Under the pieces are notes generated by a model. It did not search any database. It was not told where the DNA came from and worked only from the letters and a program-made list of their open reading frames with translations. The position numbers and the translations under genes were made by a program. Below, piece by piece: positions 1 to 9,921 of a stretch of DNA of 46,311 nt. This DNA comes from Beroe ovata. Lineage: Eukaryota > Ctenophora > Nuda > Beroida > Beroidae. Location: positions 1 through 46,311 of the forward strand of contig CAMPET010000351.1 in the NCBI GenBank assembly GCA_946803715.1, written 5' to 3'. The first letter of the stretch is position 1, and every line of letters begins with the position of its first letter.

Positions 1-239
1 AGGTATGTAACTAAGTGAAAACTGAGATGACTTTATCTCATTGGTCATTGTATAAGACCAAAATCGTACATAATACCTGCGAATACCTGTCCGGTTGATG
101 TCTCCATGATCTTGAAACCTGCTACCTAAGATCAAGTCGATGTTGACACCATTTCAGATTTGGTGAAATTGTGCAATGTTGTCAGTGTTGACACCCTCAT
201 TCCACCACTTGACACCCTCCACCTTCCCTCCTTGTGCAG

Positions 240-3200
240 TGCTAACATTCCTGCTAATGACGTCACGTTAGTAATAACCCATCTTGACGTATCATGACAG
301 TCGAAACGTTGTAACTTACCATAGAAACAAGAAAACTGCGATCATTTTGGAGAATTTTGATCCCTCGCGTGCACCTCAAAACTGTGATTATTTTTCTCCG
401 CCTCCTCAGATGCAAGACAATGTTGTTAGCAGTACTGCACAGTATCATCCAGCAGTATTGGTCGGTTTGTAAGAGTGGTAGTATTGTGACAGTGTCACTT
501 ACCATGGCCATACAAGAGACGAGGGACGTCCAGACTAAGGAAGATGTCATCAATATACTCATCAAGGTTAGTCATAGTAAGCTCATGAAAACTTGCTCAT
601 ATCGGCCCACACGTGTCATTGTCAACAGATATTTGTGGTAACCAATGGTTACAAAGCATGGACACTCATATTGGAATGCCCAGGTGGTGTATGCAAGTAT
701 CTTGGAAACAAAGCAAGATCAGGAGCTGATTTCATGTCTTGCTGAACGTATATTCTCAAGTTGTGACTCCCTCCAACTTGACCTTGACAAGCCTGCCAGT
801 ACGTATATTAATAAGATATTAACATGAAATAACAATGTTGAGGGGTGAATTAACATGATATCGACGACCAGCTGGGGTAATTCTGTCACTGGGCAGAATG
901 GTGAGGGGTGAAATTACCACTAAAGGCAAGGAGGAGGTTAGTTGAGATGTAAAACAGCCAATCACTCAAACAGTGAACCTAGGTATAGCAGAGTCTTCCC
1001 TCGTAATGTCGTATCGCTGAATCTTTCTCTTATCTTGACAGTTGTCACAGTCTTGTGCAGAGCTGTAATGAAGTTGCTCTGAAGTTGTTGATAAGAGAAC
1101 TTCAATATTCTTGACGCACGACATCGTGATTTTCTTGACAGTTAAAGTAATACGCATAAGAGGATCATGTGCCTGGCGAATTTCTTTTAAAACAGCAAAA
1201 TCGTTTAATTTGAGTTGGAGTATTGGGGTGTTTTGTACCAGTCGCATGAGAAATCAAGAATTTGGAATTTCTGATAACGCACAGATGCAACAAGTTTTAA
1301 ACTTTTCAACACTACTTAGAACTTATTAGGTACCGCTTATCACAATGAAATTTGAGAACTGAAGATGGTGTATGTCACTAATTTTGCTTTCATTTGCTGC
1401 ATCTGTGCGTTATCAGAAATTCCAAAATCGTTTATTTCTCTGAAGCACGTTTTGCAGCCATAAATCTCGTTTCATCGTCAGCCAGAATGGACAAGTTTCT
1501 CGCAACGCTCAACAAGCTCCAAGACGTCTTCACCACTTCTGGTGTGGACAGTAAGGACATTGACCTGCCCCAGATCGTAGTAGTTGGATCCCAGAGCTCA
1601 GGGAAGAGCAGCGTGCTGGAGAGCATTGCAAAACAGGATTTCCTGCCCCGAGGCATGGGTATTGTCACACGGCGACCTCTTGTTCNCCTGCGAATACCTG
1701 TCCGGTTGATGTCTCCATGATCTTGAAACCTGCTACCTAAGATCAAGTCGATGTTGACACCATTTCAGATTTGGTGAAATTGTGCAATGTTGTCAGTGTT
1801 GACACCCTCATTCCACCACTTGACACCCTCCACCTTCCCTCCTTGTGCAGTGCTAACATTCCTGCTAATGACGTCACGTTAGTAATAACCCATCTTGACG
1901 TATCATGACAGTCGAAACGTTGTAACTTACCATAGAAACAAGAAAACTGCGATCATTTTGGAGAATTTTGATCCCTCGCGTGCACCTCAAAACTGTGATT
2001 ATTTTTCTCCGCCTCCTCAGATGCAAGACAATGTTGTTAGCAGTACTGCACAGTATCATCCAGCAGTATTGGTCGGTTTGTAAGAGTGGTAGTATTGTGA
2101 CAGTGTCACTTACCATGGCCATACAAGAGACGAGGGACGTCCACACTAAGGAAGATGTCATCAATATACTCATCAAGGTGAGTCATAGCTCATATCGGCC
2201 CACGCGCGTCATTGTCAACAGATATCTGTGGTAACCAATGGTTACAAAGCATGGACTCTCATATTGGAATGCCCAGGTGGTGTATGCAAGTATCTTGGAA
2301 ACAAAGCAAGAACAGGAGTTGATTTCATGTCTTGCTGAACGTATATTCTCAAGTTGTGACTCCCTCCAACTTGACCTTGACAAGCCTGCCAGTACGTATA
2401 TTAATAAGATATTAACATGAAATAACAATGTTGAGGGGTGAATTAACATGATATCGACGACCAGCTGGGGTAATTCTGTCACTGGGCAGAATGGTGAGGG
2501 GTGAAATTACCACTAAAGGCAAGGAGGAGGTTAGTTGAGATGTAAAACAGCCAATCACTCAAACAGTGAACCTAGGTATAGCAGAGTCTTCCCTCGTAAT
2601 GTCGTATCGCTGAATCTTTCTCTTATCTTGACAGTTGTCACAGTCTTGTGCAGAGCTGTAATGAAGTTGCTCTGAAGTTGTTGATAAGAGAACTTCAATA
2701 TTCTTGACGCACGACATCGTGATTTTCTTGACAGTTAAAGTAATACGCATAAGAGGATCATGTGCCTGGCGAATTTCTTTTAAAACAGCAAAATCGTTTA
2801 ATTTGAGTTGGAGTATTGGGGTGTTTTGTACCAGTCGCATGAGAAATCAAGAATTTGGAATTTCTGATAACGCACAGATGCAACAAGTTTTAAACTTTTC
2901 AACACTACTTAGAACTTATTAGGTACCGCTTATCACAATGAAATTTGAGAACTGAAGATGGTGTATGTCACTAATTTTGCTTTCATTTGCTGCATCTGTG
3001 CGTTATCAGAAATTCCAAAATCGTTTATTTCTCTGAAGCACGTTTTGCAGCCATAAATCTCGTTTCATCGTCAGCCAGAATGGACAAGTTTCTCGCAACG
3101 CTCAACAAGCTCCAAGACGTCTTCACCACTTCTGGTGTGGACAGTAAGGACATTGACCTGCCCCAGATCGTAGTAGTTGGATCCCAGAGCTCAGGGAAGA

Positions 3201-6200
3201 GCAGCGTGCTGGAGAGCATTGCAAAACAGGATTTCCTGCCCCGAGGCATGGGTATTGTCACACGGCGACCTCTTGTTCTCCAGATGATCCAGGAAGCGAC
3301 CGAACGTGAGATTAATGGGAGAAAGAGGGATACTTGGGTTAAGTTCCTCCACACCGGAGAGGACAAGATTTTTACCGATATGGAGGAAGTACAGCGAGAA
3401 ATCGTGAATGATACAGAGAAGGTCTGTGGCGGTGATAAAGCAATATCGGTAAAACCCATTCATGTCAAGCTTCACTCCACCAAGATTCCTTCTCTAACAC
3501 TCGTCGACTTGCCAGGCTTGACTAAGATCGCAGTCGGTGACCAACCCAAAGATATTGACCAGCGCATCGATAAGTTGGTTAGAGCATACGTTCAGAACAA
3601 AAAGAGCATCATTCTTGCTGTGTCCCCTGGGAACATGGATATTGCCAACTCAGATTCATTGAAACTTGCGAGGGAGGTTGACCCTGACGGATCTCGGACA
3701 TTGGGAGTGATTACTAAATGTGATCTCATGGAAGTGAGTAAAGAATCCCGAAATCTACTCAGCGGTGACACTTTGGCCATGAAACTTGGCCTTGTTGGAG
3801 TAATCAATCGGAGTAACAAGATGCTGGAAGATAGAGTCAGTGCTAACCAGGCGCTGGCTTTGGAAGAGCGGTACTTTGAGAGTAACTACCCGGAATTTGC
3901 TGATAGGATGGGGACTGTTGCATTGGGTAAAGTGCTGTGCTCAGTACTCACATCACATCTCAAGAAATGTCTACCAGCAGTCTCGGCAAGAATTTCCGAC
4001 CTTCAAGAGAAGCATAGGGTCAAGCTGCAGGATTTAGGGCAGGAGAACACTGATCCAAGACAGTCTCTATTGACTCTGGTCATGAAATTCACTGATTCCA
4101 TCAAAAAATCCATGGATGGAGAAGTTGCAATATGTGAGGAGGCAGATGATGATGGAAAAAGCAAAGGAAGTGTGACAGACAACACAAGCATCTCAGCTGG
4201 GGCCGAGCTTTCCAAGATGCTGAGTAGAGATTTGATTCACAGGTTATGTATTATTCCAGCAGATCAAGGATTGAGCGATGTTAAAGCTGAGATAGCGAAC
4301 ACATCCGGATTACAACCTGCGCTCTACGTTCCAGATAATGTTTTCAACAGGCTCATTAAGAAACAGTTGGCCATCCTCAGAAACCCATCTCTAACTGCTA
4401 TCGAAAAGTGTCACTCGAGCATCACAATGAGCATGGAAAAGCTGGCAGGCGTTACTCTCGGTAAGTATCCCCGACTAATGGTCCAAGTTACCCAGATAAC
4501 ACGGGATTATTTGACTGAGCAGATGATGAAAACCAAGGAATTCATAGAGCAGCACATTGCTAATGAGCTATCCTACATCAACACCAATCACCCTGAATTT
4601 GTTGAAAGATACAATTTAGCTGGCAAGATGTTCAGCCAAACAACAGAAGAGCCGGGAAACAGAAATAATAATCAGTACGGTAATTACACATCTGCGCCTA
4701 ACAATAACACGGTCTCAGAATTTGAAAAACACATGATTCGGTATAGTCATGACGAAAGTATGGCTGCAAAATCCAGGACAAACTTTGAGGCTGAGCTTAT
4801 TCTGAAACTGATCATACACTATTTCTGTATAGTCCGTGGCCAGCTGTGTGACGTCATCACAAAGGCCGTGATCCGGTATATGGTCCATGACGTAAGCCGA
4901 GACCTATGCGGGGTCCTGCTCAAGCATCTATACACAACTGATGACAAAGTAGAGGAGTTAGTGAGGGAATCCGAACACCTACAACGTCAGAGGAAATCTT
5001 CTTCAAGGATGTTGGGAGCCCTCAAAGAAGCAGAGAATTTGGTTTCTGCTATTGCCATTGGAAACGAATAGAATAACCATGAACAGTTTCTGTTAGCTTT
5101 TGTGGAGCATGAACTTTTTCTGTAGACTGAGTTTTTTATAAATTTTGCGTTTTGGTTTTATAGCTGATTTGGGAGTAGTGGTAAGATTCATAACTTTCCT
5201 ATGTCTGTTATTTTTTCGTTTTCTTTTATAAAGCATTGTACCCTTTTTCTAGCTTAAGTTGTGTGAGTGGGGTTATATTCAAGAGTCGCATAGTATATCA
5301 AGTAGAGAATGAGTAAATTCTGTTTTTCCTCTGATTTTGCGAGCTCAACAAATGAAACGAGAGTCTACTGTATTCACAAGAGAACTTTCGATGTCTACAT
5401 CTTCTTCAGTTTCTAAAAATAAATTGCGTTAGTAACTAAAGTTGTAAAAAGTCAATACGAAAAATAGTTTTACGGGACTCTGAAAATTGACTAACTACTT
5501 TTTCCAGCGTTCACAAGAGAAGTTCTTCCTGGGGGGTTAGGTAGAGTTTAGGGGGTTAGGCACTATTGGGGGCTAGGTAATAGGTATACAATACTGCGCG
5601 ATAGGTATAATTGCCTCACCGTGGAGTATGACTTGCTGACTACATACAAAATTTCAGTTCCTCTACCCTCTGCCGATGCATCGTGGGATGAGTGGGTCAA
5701 CGAGCACATCCCTGTATTCCTCAATCTAGTCGGACTGACTCAGGCAAATATCGAAGAGAAGCTCCTGAGCAGGTGAATCCTGGTTTCGAATATCTCTGTC
5801 GGAGACTCCAGTTTTGCAGTCCGATGACTACAGTCACTATCACCAAAATAGAATCACCGAAATATCACACTTAATAACACCACCTAGGAACCGGAGCCTT
5901 TTCGAGAAATTGGGGGATGTTCTCCTCGGTACGGAGGTCATATCCTCCTCCCCAATTTCACCCCTCGTGTTGGTGCAGCGCCGCATTGTCGGTAAGTTTG
6001 CAGCAATGAAATATGTTTTTACGCTGATATACCTAATGATCCTAAATCCTGAACTACTTTTTCAATTTTCATTGTTTCAAACACTAAGGAACAATTATAT
6101 AATTCAGAGTTTATGGAAGTGATGCCAGACCCCCTTCCCTCTGATTATCTCACCACCTCTGGAATAGCGTGTAGCCCTCTCTTTGACTATTGGCTGTCCC

Positions 6201-8760
6201 TCGAGAAGCAGCTTTACACAAGAACCCGTGACGTCATTGCACGTGACCTGTCAACACTCCATGCGAAACTAATACAGGGCAGCTCCACTCTCAATGAGGA
6301 GGATCTGGTTATCTACCGTGCCATCTACAGAGATGTCCCTCCCTCCTCGTGGCTGTATCCTAATCTCACGCTTGATGCGCCCCAACTCACCAACTCCTCC
6401 TGGCTGAGTGTACTTAACGAGGCTCGTTCTCAACTAGTGACCCTCCACGAGGGTGGAAGTGGCATCTGGGCGGGATGTCTGGGGCATCTGGGTGTGTTGT
6501 TGCAGTGTCTTATCCAGGAAAAATCAGAGAAGGACGACGTCCCTATCTCCGAGGTTACATTCCTATCATATATGTATATTGTATATTATGTTCTGATGAT
6601 TCGTGATCAGTACTATTCCATCAGTGCTACTATTGTTTATGAAATACACGTTACTCCGTCTCAGTTAAACTTGAAGATAAATCTCCTGGAGAATCTGCCA
6701 GCCTCGGATAGGACCCATCTTGTTGCGTCCAAGGGCGGACTTCTGCTATCGGGTGAGTACCAACCTAACTCCGCCTAACTGTCTCTTTTTATTCTGCCCC
6801 ACTTCTGCCCCATTTCTGCCCAGGCTCATACGATCAACACTGGATACCAGCATTAGGGGGGAATTATATGAAACTTCATCCTCCCAGGAATAAAACTGAT
6901 GAGAGCAGGGTGGGACATGGCACACCAGAAGCTACTCAAAGGCGGAGATGAGTTTTACCCTCCTCTGGTTCACGTTTTTCCAACTTCAGAACAAGAAAAT
7001 GGGTCAACCTACAGCTGCCCACTATATCTCGATCAGGTGAATTTAGTTGGAAAATCAGCAACCCATACATTGTTCTCAAAGTCGTTTGATACTTATGATA
7101 CTAACTTTCATAAATCGTCTTCAGAAATGTGGAGTTATAGTGGCTGAGTTTGGTTTAAGGTCTGATCTGCCACCGTCTTACTGGTGTCTCCTTCCAGTCC
7201 AACTTGTCGTGATAAGGGTCAAGAAGACGTTCCATGTAAAGGCCGAGACTTTCACAGCTCGCCCAATCCCCATTTCTTCGTCTTTGTTCGATGTAAGTAC
7301 GGAGATAGGATACGCAAGAATTGTTTGTAATGGATTTAATTGTTTACAGTTGATGTGAATTCTCTTTCTCTCCACAGATTCAGTCAAAAGAGCACATCCA
7401 TGCAAACAAAGCTCTGATCCGAGCCTCATCATTCGCTGTGCCAGGAGAGGGTCATCTCAAGGTGGAAGCAGAACCTGCTCGACAAATGGTCACAGGGTCT
7501 AGTCCTCTTCTATCACCCACTGAGCCGACATCTCCAACTTCCTTACAGCCGACCCCTCCTGTTGGTTCTAAACCTGCCTCCCGCAGAAAATCTGTCGCAT
7601 CACAAATCTTGGAAAGGAAATCACAGTCGAGATCAAGAAATGGTTCAAGGTCAACATCACCTTTAGTATCGCACTCGAGAAAAGAAGGGACACCCGAGAG
7701 AACCTCAAAAACTGGCCTTTCTCTTGAGGGTCAAGAGTCTGGAGTTGAATCGCCCAAAGCACCAAGGTCCCGGGAACTATCACCAAGCACTCAACTGAGA
7801 GCATCGCCTCGGTTGTCATCAGGAGACAAGACGTTAGTAGCATCAGATGATGAAATCTCTCTTCCTCCCATGTCTGACAAGGGAGATCCTAAGACTCCCA
7901 CACCTTATATACCCAGTCCTAAACCAGTCACACCATTGGAAACAGCTGGCCAAAGTCCGATTGGGAGTCCCTCCGCCCCTCCTTCACATGTGCCGATAAC
8001 TCCATTGCACGCAACTACTGAACAAGACGTTTCGCCATCACCTCATGCAACGGTGCCCGTCTCCTTGTACAGAGATGAGCCAGAGACACCACATGTTGCA
8101 CCTGGATCCATTGTTATTCCTGACAGCCCAATTTCATCAGCCAGCCCGGCTCCTGCTGCTGCAACACCGAAAGCTCCAGAGAGTTTAGTGGCAGCCACGC
8201 CCCAGAAATCATCTTCTCTCTCCCAAGCCGATGGTGCCTCTGGCTCTATTGCAGTGGATTATACCCCTGATGATCAAGCACCTATGAGCATAACACCCAA
8301 ACTAAAGACAATATCACCTCAGACTATTGAATCCTTGCCACCAGACAGCATCAGTGAGGCCGGTACAGCCAGGTCTGATGGGGGAGTTCTTCAGGAGGTA
8401 GATGAAGTTGAAAATGCAGATTCATCATCTGTTGGTGGGGTCAAAGCAGGTGTGTCAGAGGAATCGAAATGTGCGTCAACAGCACCAGGAGAATTAGCTG
8501 AAACCTCTTCTGCTGGTCTAATAGGAATGGATGGAAAATATTTGCAGCTAGAAGCAGCTGAAACAAAAAGTGGGTCACTTACATTAGATCAAGATACAGC
8601 TGATGCTCATTTTGAACCACTGAGCTCAGTTGGATCTGATTTCCAAAATTCAGGCCTTGCCCAATCATCTGAAATTGTAAGAGAAACGAGTCAGACAAAG
8701 CCTCAGACACCTAAGAGTGTTGAAATGTCTGGTGAAGACATGTTAGACTCTAGATTATAG
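240..8760 (+). CDS. Divergent dynein heavy chain, 3' end (AAA6, C-terminal domain, long disordered tail); partial
   Basis: Dynein heavy chains are AAA+ microtubule motors; only the end of this one is in the window. Exons, all phase-compatible: 410-566, 684-798, 5658-5772, 5834-5991, 6108-6553, 6665-6752, 6888-7036, 7125-7292 and 7378-8760. A 27-nt exon at 240-266 is possible but weak. Exons 410-798 read like dynein AAA6: [11 protein letters not shown] aligns with the conserved 'LLAWFHAIIQE' stretch, and [20 protein letters not shown] with '[20 protein letters not shown]'. 5658 onward matches the linker after AAA6 (WVNEHIP) and 6108 onward the C-terminal helices and beta-barrel ([15 protein letters not shown], then TYSCPLYLD). 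The PLGW motif that normally follows the 'HAIIQE' stretch is missing. Usual dynein ends correspond to about 7190; the protein runs nearly 490 residues further. The subclass is not settled; a DNHD1-like degenerate dynein is one option. The 5' part lies outside the window. Confidence 0.82.
1261..1426. repeat. 28-bp perfect inverted repeat (foldback), first copy
   Basis: Bases 1261-1288 and 1399-1426 are exact reverse complements (TTTGGAATTTCTGATAACGC begins the left arm), separated by about 110 bp. It lies 60-220 bp upstream of the DRP1-like start in copy 1. It may be a miniature foldback element. Confidence 0.85.
1487..1685 (+). pseudogene. Truncated first copy of the DRP1-like gene start
   Basis: This stretch repeats the first 66 codons of the complete gene at 3080, including the P-loop GSQSSGKS, and breaks off at the N at 1686, after which the sequence returns to upstream dynein intron DNA. 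It is most likely an assembly fragment of the other allele, not a biological pseudogene. Confidence 0.85.
1686..1686. other. Single-base assembly gap (N)
   Basis: An unresolved base at the exact junction of the two 1.6-kb copies. Confidence 0.95.
2021..2391 (+). other. Second copy of two dynein AAA6 exons (2021-2177, 2277-2391)
   Basis: These are the duplicate of exons 410-566 and 684-798. Differences are those expected of alleles: Gln to His in the first exon, Asp to Glu and one silent change in the second, and an 18-bp length difference confined to the intron. The donor after the first exon is GTTAGT in copy 1 and GTGAGT in copy 2. Only one of the two sets is likely to exist per chromosome. 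Confidence 0.8.
2854..3019. repeat. 28-bp perfect inverted repeat (foldback), second copy
   Basis: The duplicate of the foldback at 1261-1426, with arms 2854-2881 and 2992-3019. It is immediately 5' of the complete DRP1-like gene, so it probably lies in its promoter or 5' UTR. Confidence 0.85.
3080..5071 (+). CDS. Dynamin-related GTPase, DRP1/DNM1L-like, single exon
   Basis: DRP1 proteins are large GTPases that assemble on mitochondria and peroxisomes and constrict membranes. The start is the ATG at 3080 ([15 protein letters not shown]), which aligns with the usual DRP1 N-terminus; the open frame runs further upstream without an ATG. The protein has 663 residues against about 700-740 in vertebrate DRP1. 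G1 is GSQSSGKS (34-41), the G2 Thr is about residue 61, G3 is DLPG (143-146), G4 is TKCD (212-215; usually TKLD). Stalk segments follow, then a short variable acidic insert ([11 protein letters not shown]), and a GTPase effector domain from about residue 570 to 655. There is no PH domain or proline-rich tail, which separates it from classical dynamins. The whole frame is uninterrupted, unlike neighbouring genes, and sits inside a dynein intron on the same strand. A retrocopy origin is plausible. Confidence 0.9.
   Translation: MDKFLATLNKLQDVFTTSGVDSKDIDLPQIVVVGSQSSGKSSVLESIAKQDFLPRGMGIVTRRPLVLQMIQEATEREINGRKRDTWVKFLHTGEDKIFTDMEEVQREIVNDTEKVCGGDKAISVKPIHVKLHSTKIPSLTLVDLPGLTKIAVGDQPKDIDQRIDKLVRAYVQNKKSIILAVSPGNMDIANSDSLKLAREVDPDGSRTLGVITKCDLMEVSKESRNLLSGDTLAMKLGLVGVINRSNKMLEDRVSANQALALEERYFESNYPEFADRMGTVALGKVLCSVLTSHLKKCLPAVSARISDLQEKHRVKLQDLGQENTDPRQSLLTLVMKFTDSIKKSMDGEVAICEEADDDGKSKGSVTDNTSISAGAELSKMLSRDLIHRLCIIPADQGLSDVKAEIANTSGLQPALYVPDNVFNRLIKKQLAILRNPSLTAIEKCHSSITMSMEKLAGVTLGKYPRLMVQVTQITRDYLTEQMMKTKEFIEQHIANELSYINTNHPEFVERYNLAGKMFSQTTEEPGNRNNNQYGNYTSAPNNNTVSEFEKHMIRYSHDESMAAKSRTNFEAELILKLIIHYFCIVRGQLCDVITKAVIRYMVHDVSRDLCGVLLKHLYTTDDKVEELVRESEHLQRQRKSSSRMLGALKEAENLVSAIAIGNE
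5072..5657 (+). other. DRP1-like 3' flank and rest of dynein intron
   Basis: There is no coding exon here. An AATAAA at 5418-5423 is a candidate polyadenylation signal for the DRP1-like gene. A G-rich stretch at about 5528-5580 has three long G runs (GGGGGG, GGGGG, GGGGG). The dynein acceptor TTTCAG ends at 5657. Confidence 0.6.
6554..6664 (+). other. Stop-free, in-frame dynein intron (111 bp)
   Basis: This GT-AG intron is 37 codons long and open in the dynein frame. Retention would insert a hydrophobic, Tyr-rich segment ([14 protein letters not shown]). The family alignment across the junction (VPISE then [10 protein letters not shown]) argues that it is normally removed. Confidence 0.7.
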
Positions 8761-9300
8761 AATAACTGATAAAAATATAGTACTTTAAAGCACAACATCC
8801 AGAAAAATTGAATTGGCAACAAGCTCATGTCAATGATAAACCTTCAGGACATATGATGTTGACAGGGGATTTCTGTCATCACGACCCAAATAGTATAAGG
8901 CCTTTGAAAACTATTCATACAACTGTACAGTAAGATTATAAGAATAGTTTCTGAAATAGGTGAACCCAGATCAGCTAGGATGGCATTGAAAAGACACGCC
9001 ATCAAGCATAGAAACACTAGATCCAAGTTTTTGCATAATGACTAGTGCCTTTCTATCAGTCCCCTTCTGTCTGATTAAGGTAAACAGATGTGTTTACAGT
9101 AACCAATATTACTACGTGTATTGCAATGATTTTCGCAAAAATGTAAAGATATGTTAATGTATAAACATGTACAATTTACCATGAAAAAAGCTTAAGCATT
9201 TCAATTGGTTCATTTTCTTCAAATACTTATGTAATGATTCATTTAATTCTTCACTTGTCGATTATTACGATATAGTGTATAGACCCTGTCAGTGTAGTTT
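8761..9300 (+). other. Dynein 3' UTR and spacer
   Basis: AT-rich DNA follows the TAG at 8758-8760. No coding exon, RNA gene or clear AATAAA was seen here. Confidence 0.5.
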
Positions 9301-9830
9301 GCGAGCGCGCGGCGCAAGCTTATTCTCACACGCAAGCCACTTTGCGGCGCGGTTTGCAATCCGCATTGCATCAGCGGTTTAGCACTGTCAAACAACTTTG
9401 TACTGTTTTCGTGGCTGGCGACGCAAGCGCTGCGTGTTCATGTGTTGATACCGCGCTGCGTGACCCATTAAATACTCCGCGCGCGCTGCGCGTCTTAGCT
9501 CCGTGGTTCTACGACTTAACGACTTTTCAGTTCACTGAGGATAATTATAAAACAGGGGCGCCGCGCAACGTGTGCACATGCGTGTGTGCTGTGCACACGA
9601 TGCGCGCCCCTGTTGATCCCGCGCTGCGTGATCGTGACCCAAATACTCCGCGCGCGCTGCGCGTCTGATCCTTTCTACGACTTTTCACTTTCAGTTCACT
9701 CAGTAGAACAGGGGCGCGCAACGTGTGCACACGCGCCCCTGTTCTACTAAGTGAACTGAAAAGTCGTAGAGACACAGAGACGCGCAGCGCGCGCGGAGTA
9801 TTTGGGTCACGCAGCGCGGGAACAGCTGCG
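9301..9830. repeat. GC-rich foldback repeat with two direct units and one inverted unit
   Basis: A unit beginning CCGCGCTGCGTGA and containing AATACTCCGCGCGCGCTGCG, then CTACGACTTTTCA, then ACAGGGGCGCGC occurs at about 9451-9580 and 9618-9725. It recurs inverted at about 9731-9820, so 9618-9820 forms a near-continuous hairpin with a centre near GTGTGCACAC (9724-9733). GC content is far above the flanks. It has no coding capacity and looks like a foldback or MITE-type element. Confidence 0.8.
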
Positions 9831-9920
9831 TGATTAAAAAAATCGATGGACAAATAATACATCCGGCAACAGCCCAATAGGCGTCAAGCAAGTGAAATGA
9901 GTCTGGGCCAGGCGCGCGCG

Positions 9921-9921
9921 N
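9921..9921. other. Single-base assembly gap (N)
   Basis: This N follows a GCGCGCGCG run, a sequence that is hard to assemble. No duplicated flank was seen here, unlike at 1686 and 34906. Confidence 0.9.

Larger units (their letters stand above)
76..3278 (+). repeat. Near-identical 1.6-kb direct duplication joined at an N (copies 76-1685 and 1687-3278)
   Basis: Bases 76-1685 recur at 1687-3278, first with an offset of 1611, then 1593 after an 18-bp deletion in copy 2 (near 575-595). Only a few substitutions were seen. Each copy carries dynein exons, a 28-bp inverted repeat and the first 66 codons of the DRP1-like gene. Copy 1 stops exactly at the single N (1686) inside the DRP1 coding sequence. 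The pattern is typical of two alleles placed end to end at a scaffold join. A true tandem duplication cannot be excluded. Confidence 0.93.

Noticed and set aside
966-1247. A 93-codon minus-strand frame, identical in both copies (also 2559-2840)
   Set aside because: It lies inside the dynein intron, has no recognised domain and no splice context. Its identity between copies follows from the recent duplication.
76-3278. Functional tandem duplication of dynein exons and the DRP1 start
   Set aside because: The junction is an N within coding sequence and the copies differ at an allele-like level; an assembly join is simpler. Not excluded without long reads.
5528-5580. Possible G-quadruplex or telomere-like GGGTTAGG sequence
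   Set aside because: Only three long G runs are present and the TTAGG-like units are irregular, so neither a quadruplex nor a telomeric array is supported.
5692-5874. A 60-codon frame across dynein exon 5658-5772 and the next intron
   Set aside because: The dynein frame in this exon aligns to the family (WVNEHIP) and splices in phase; this is another frame.
9342-9891. Overlapping frames of 60-110 codons in the GC-rich foldback
   Set aside because: They are built from the repeat units and their inverted copy; the peptides repeat the same Arg/Ala-rich string. Not genes.
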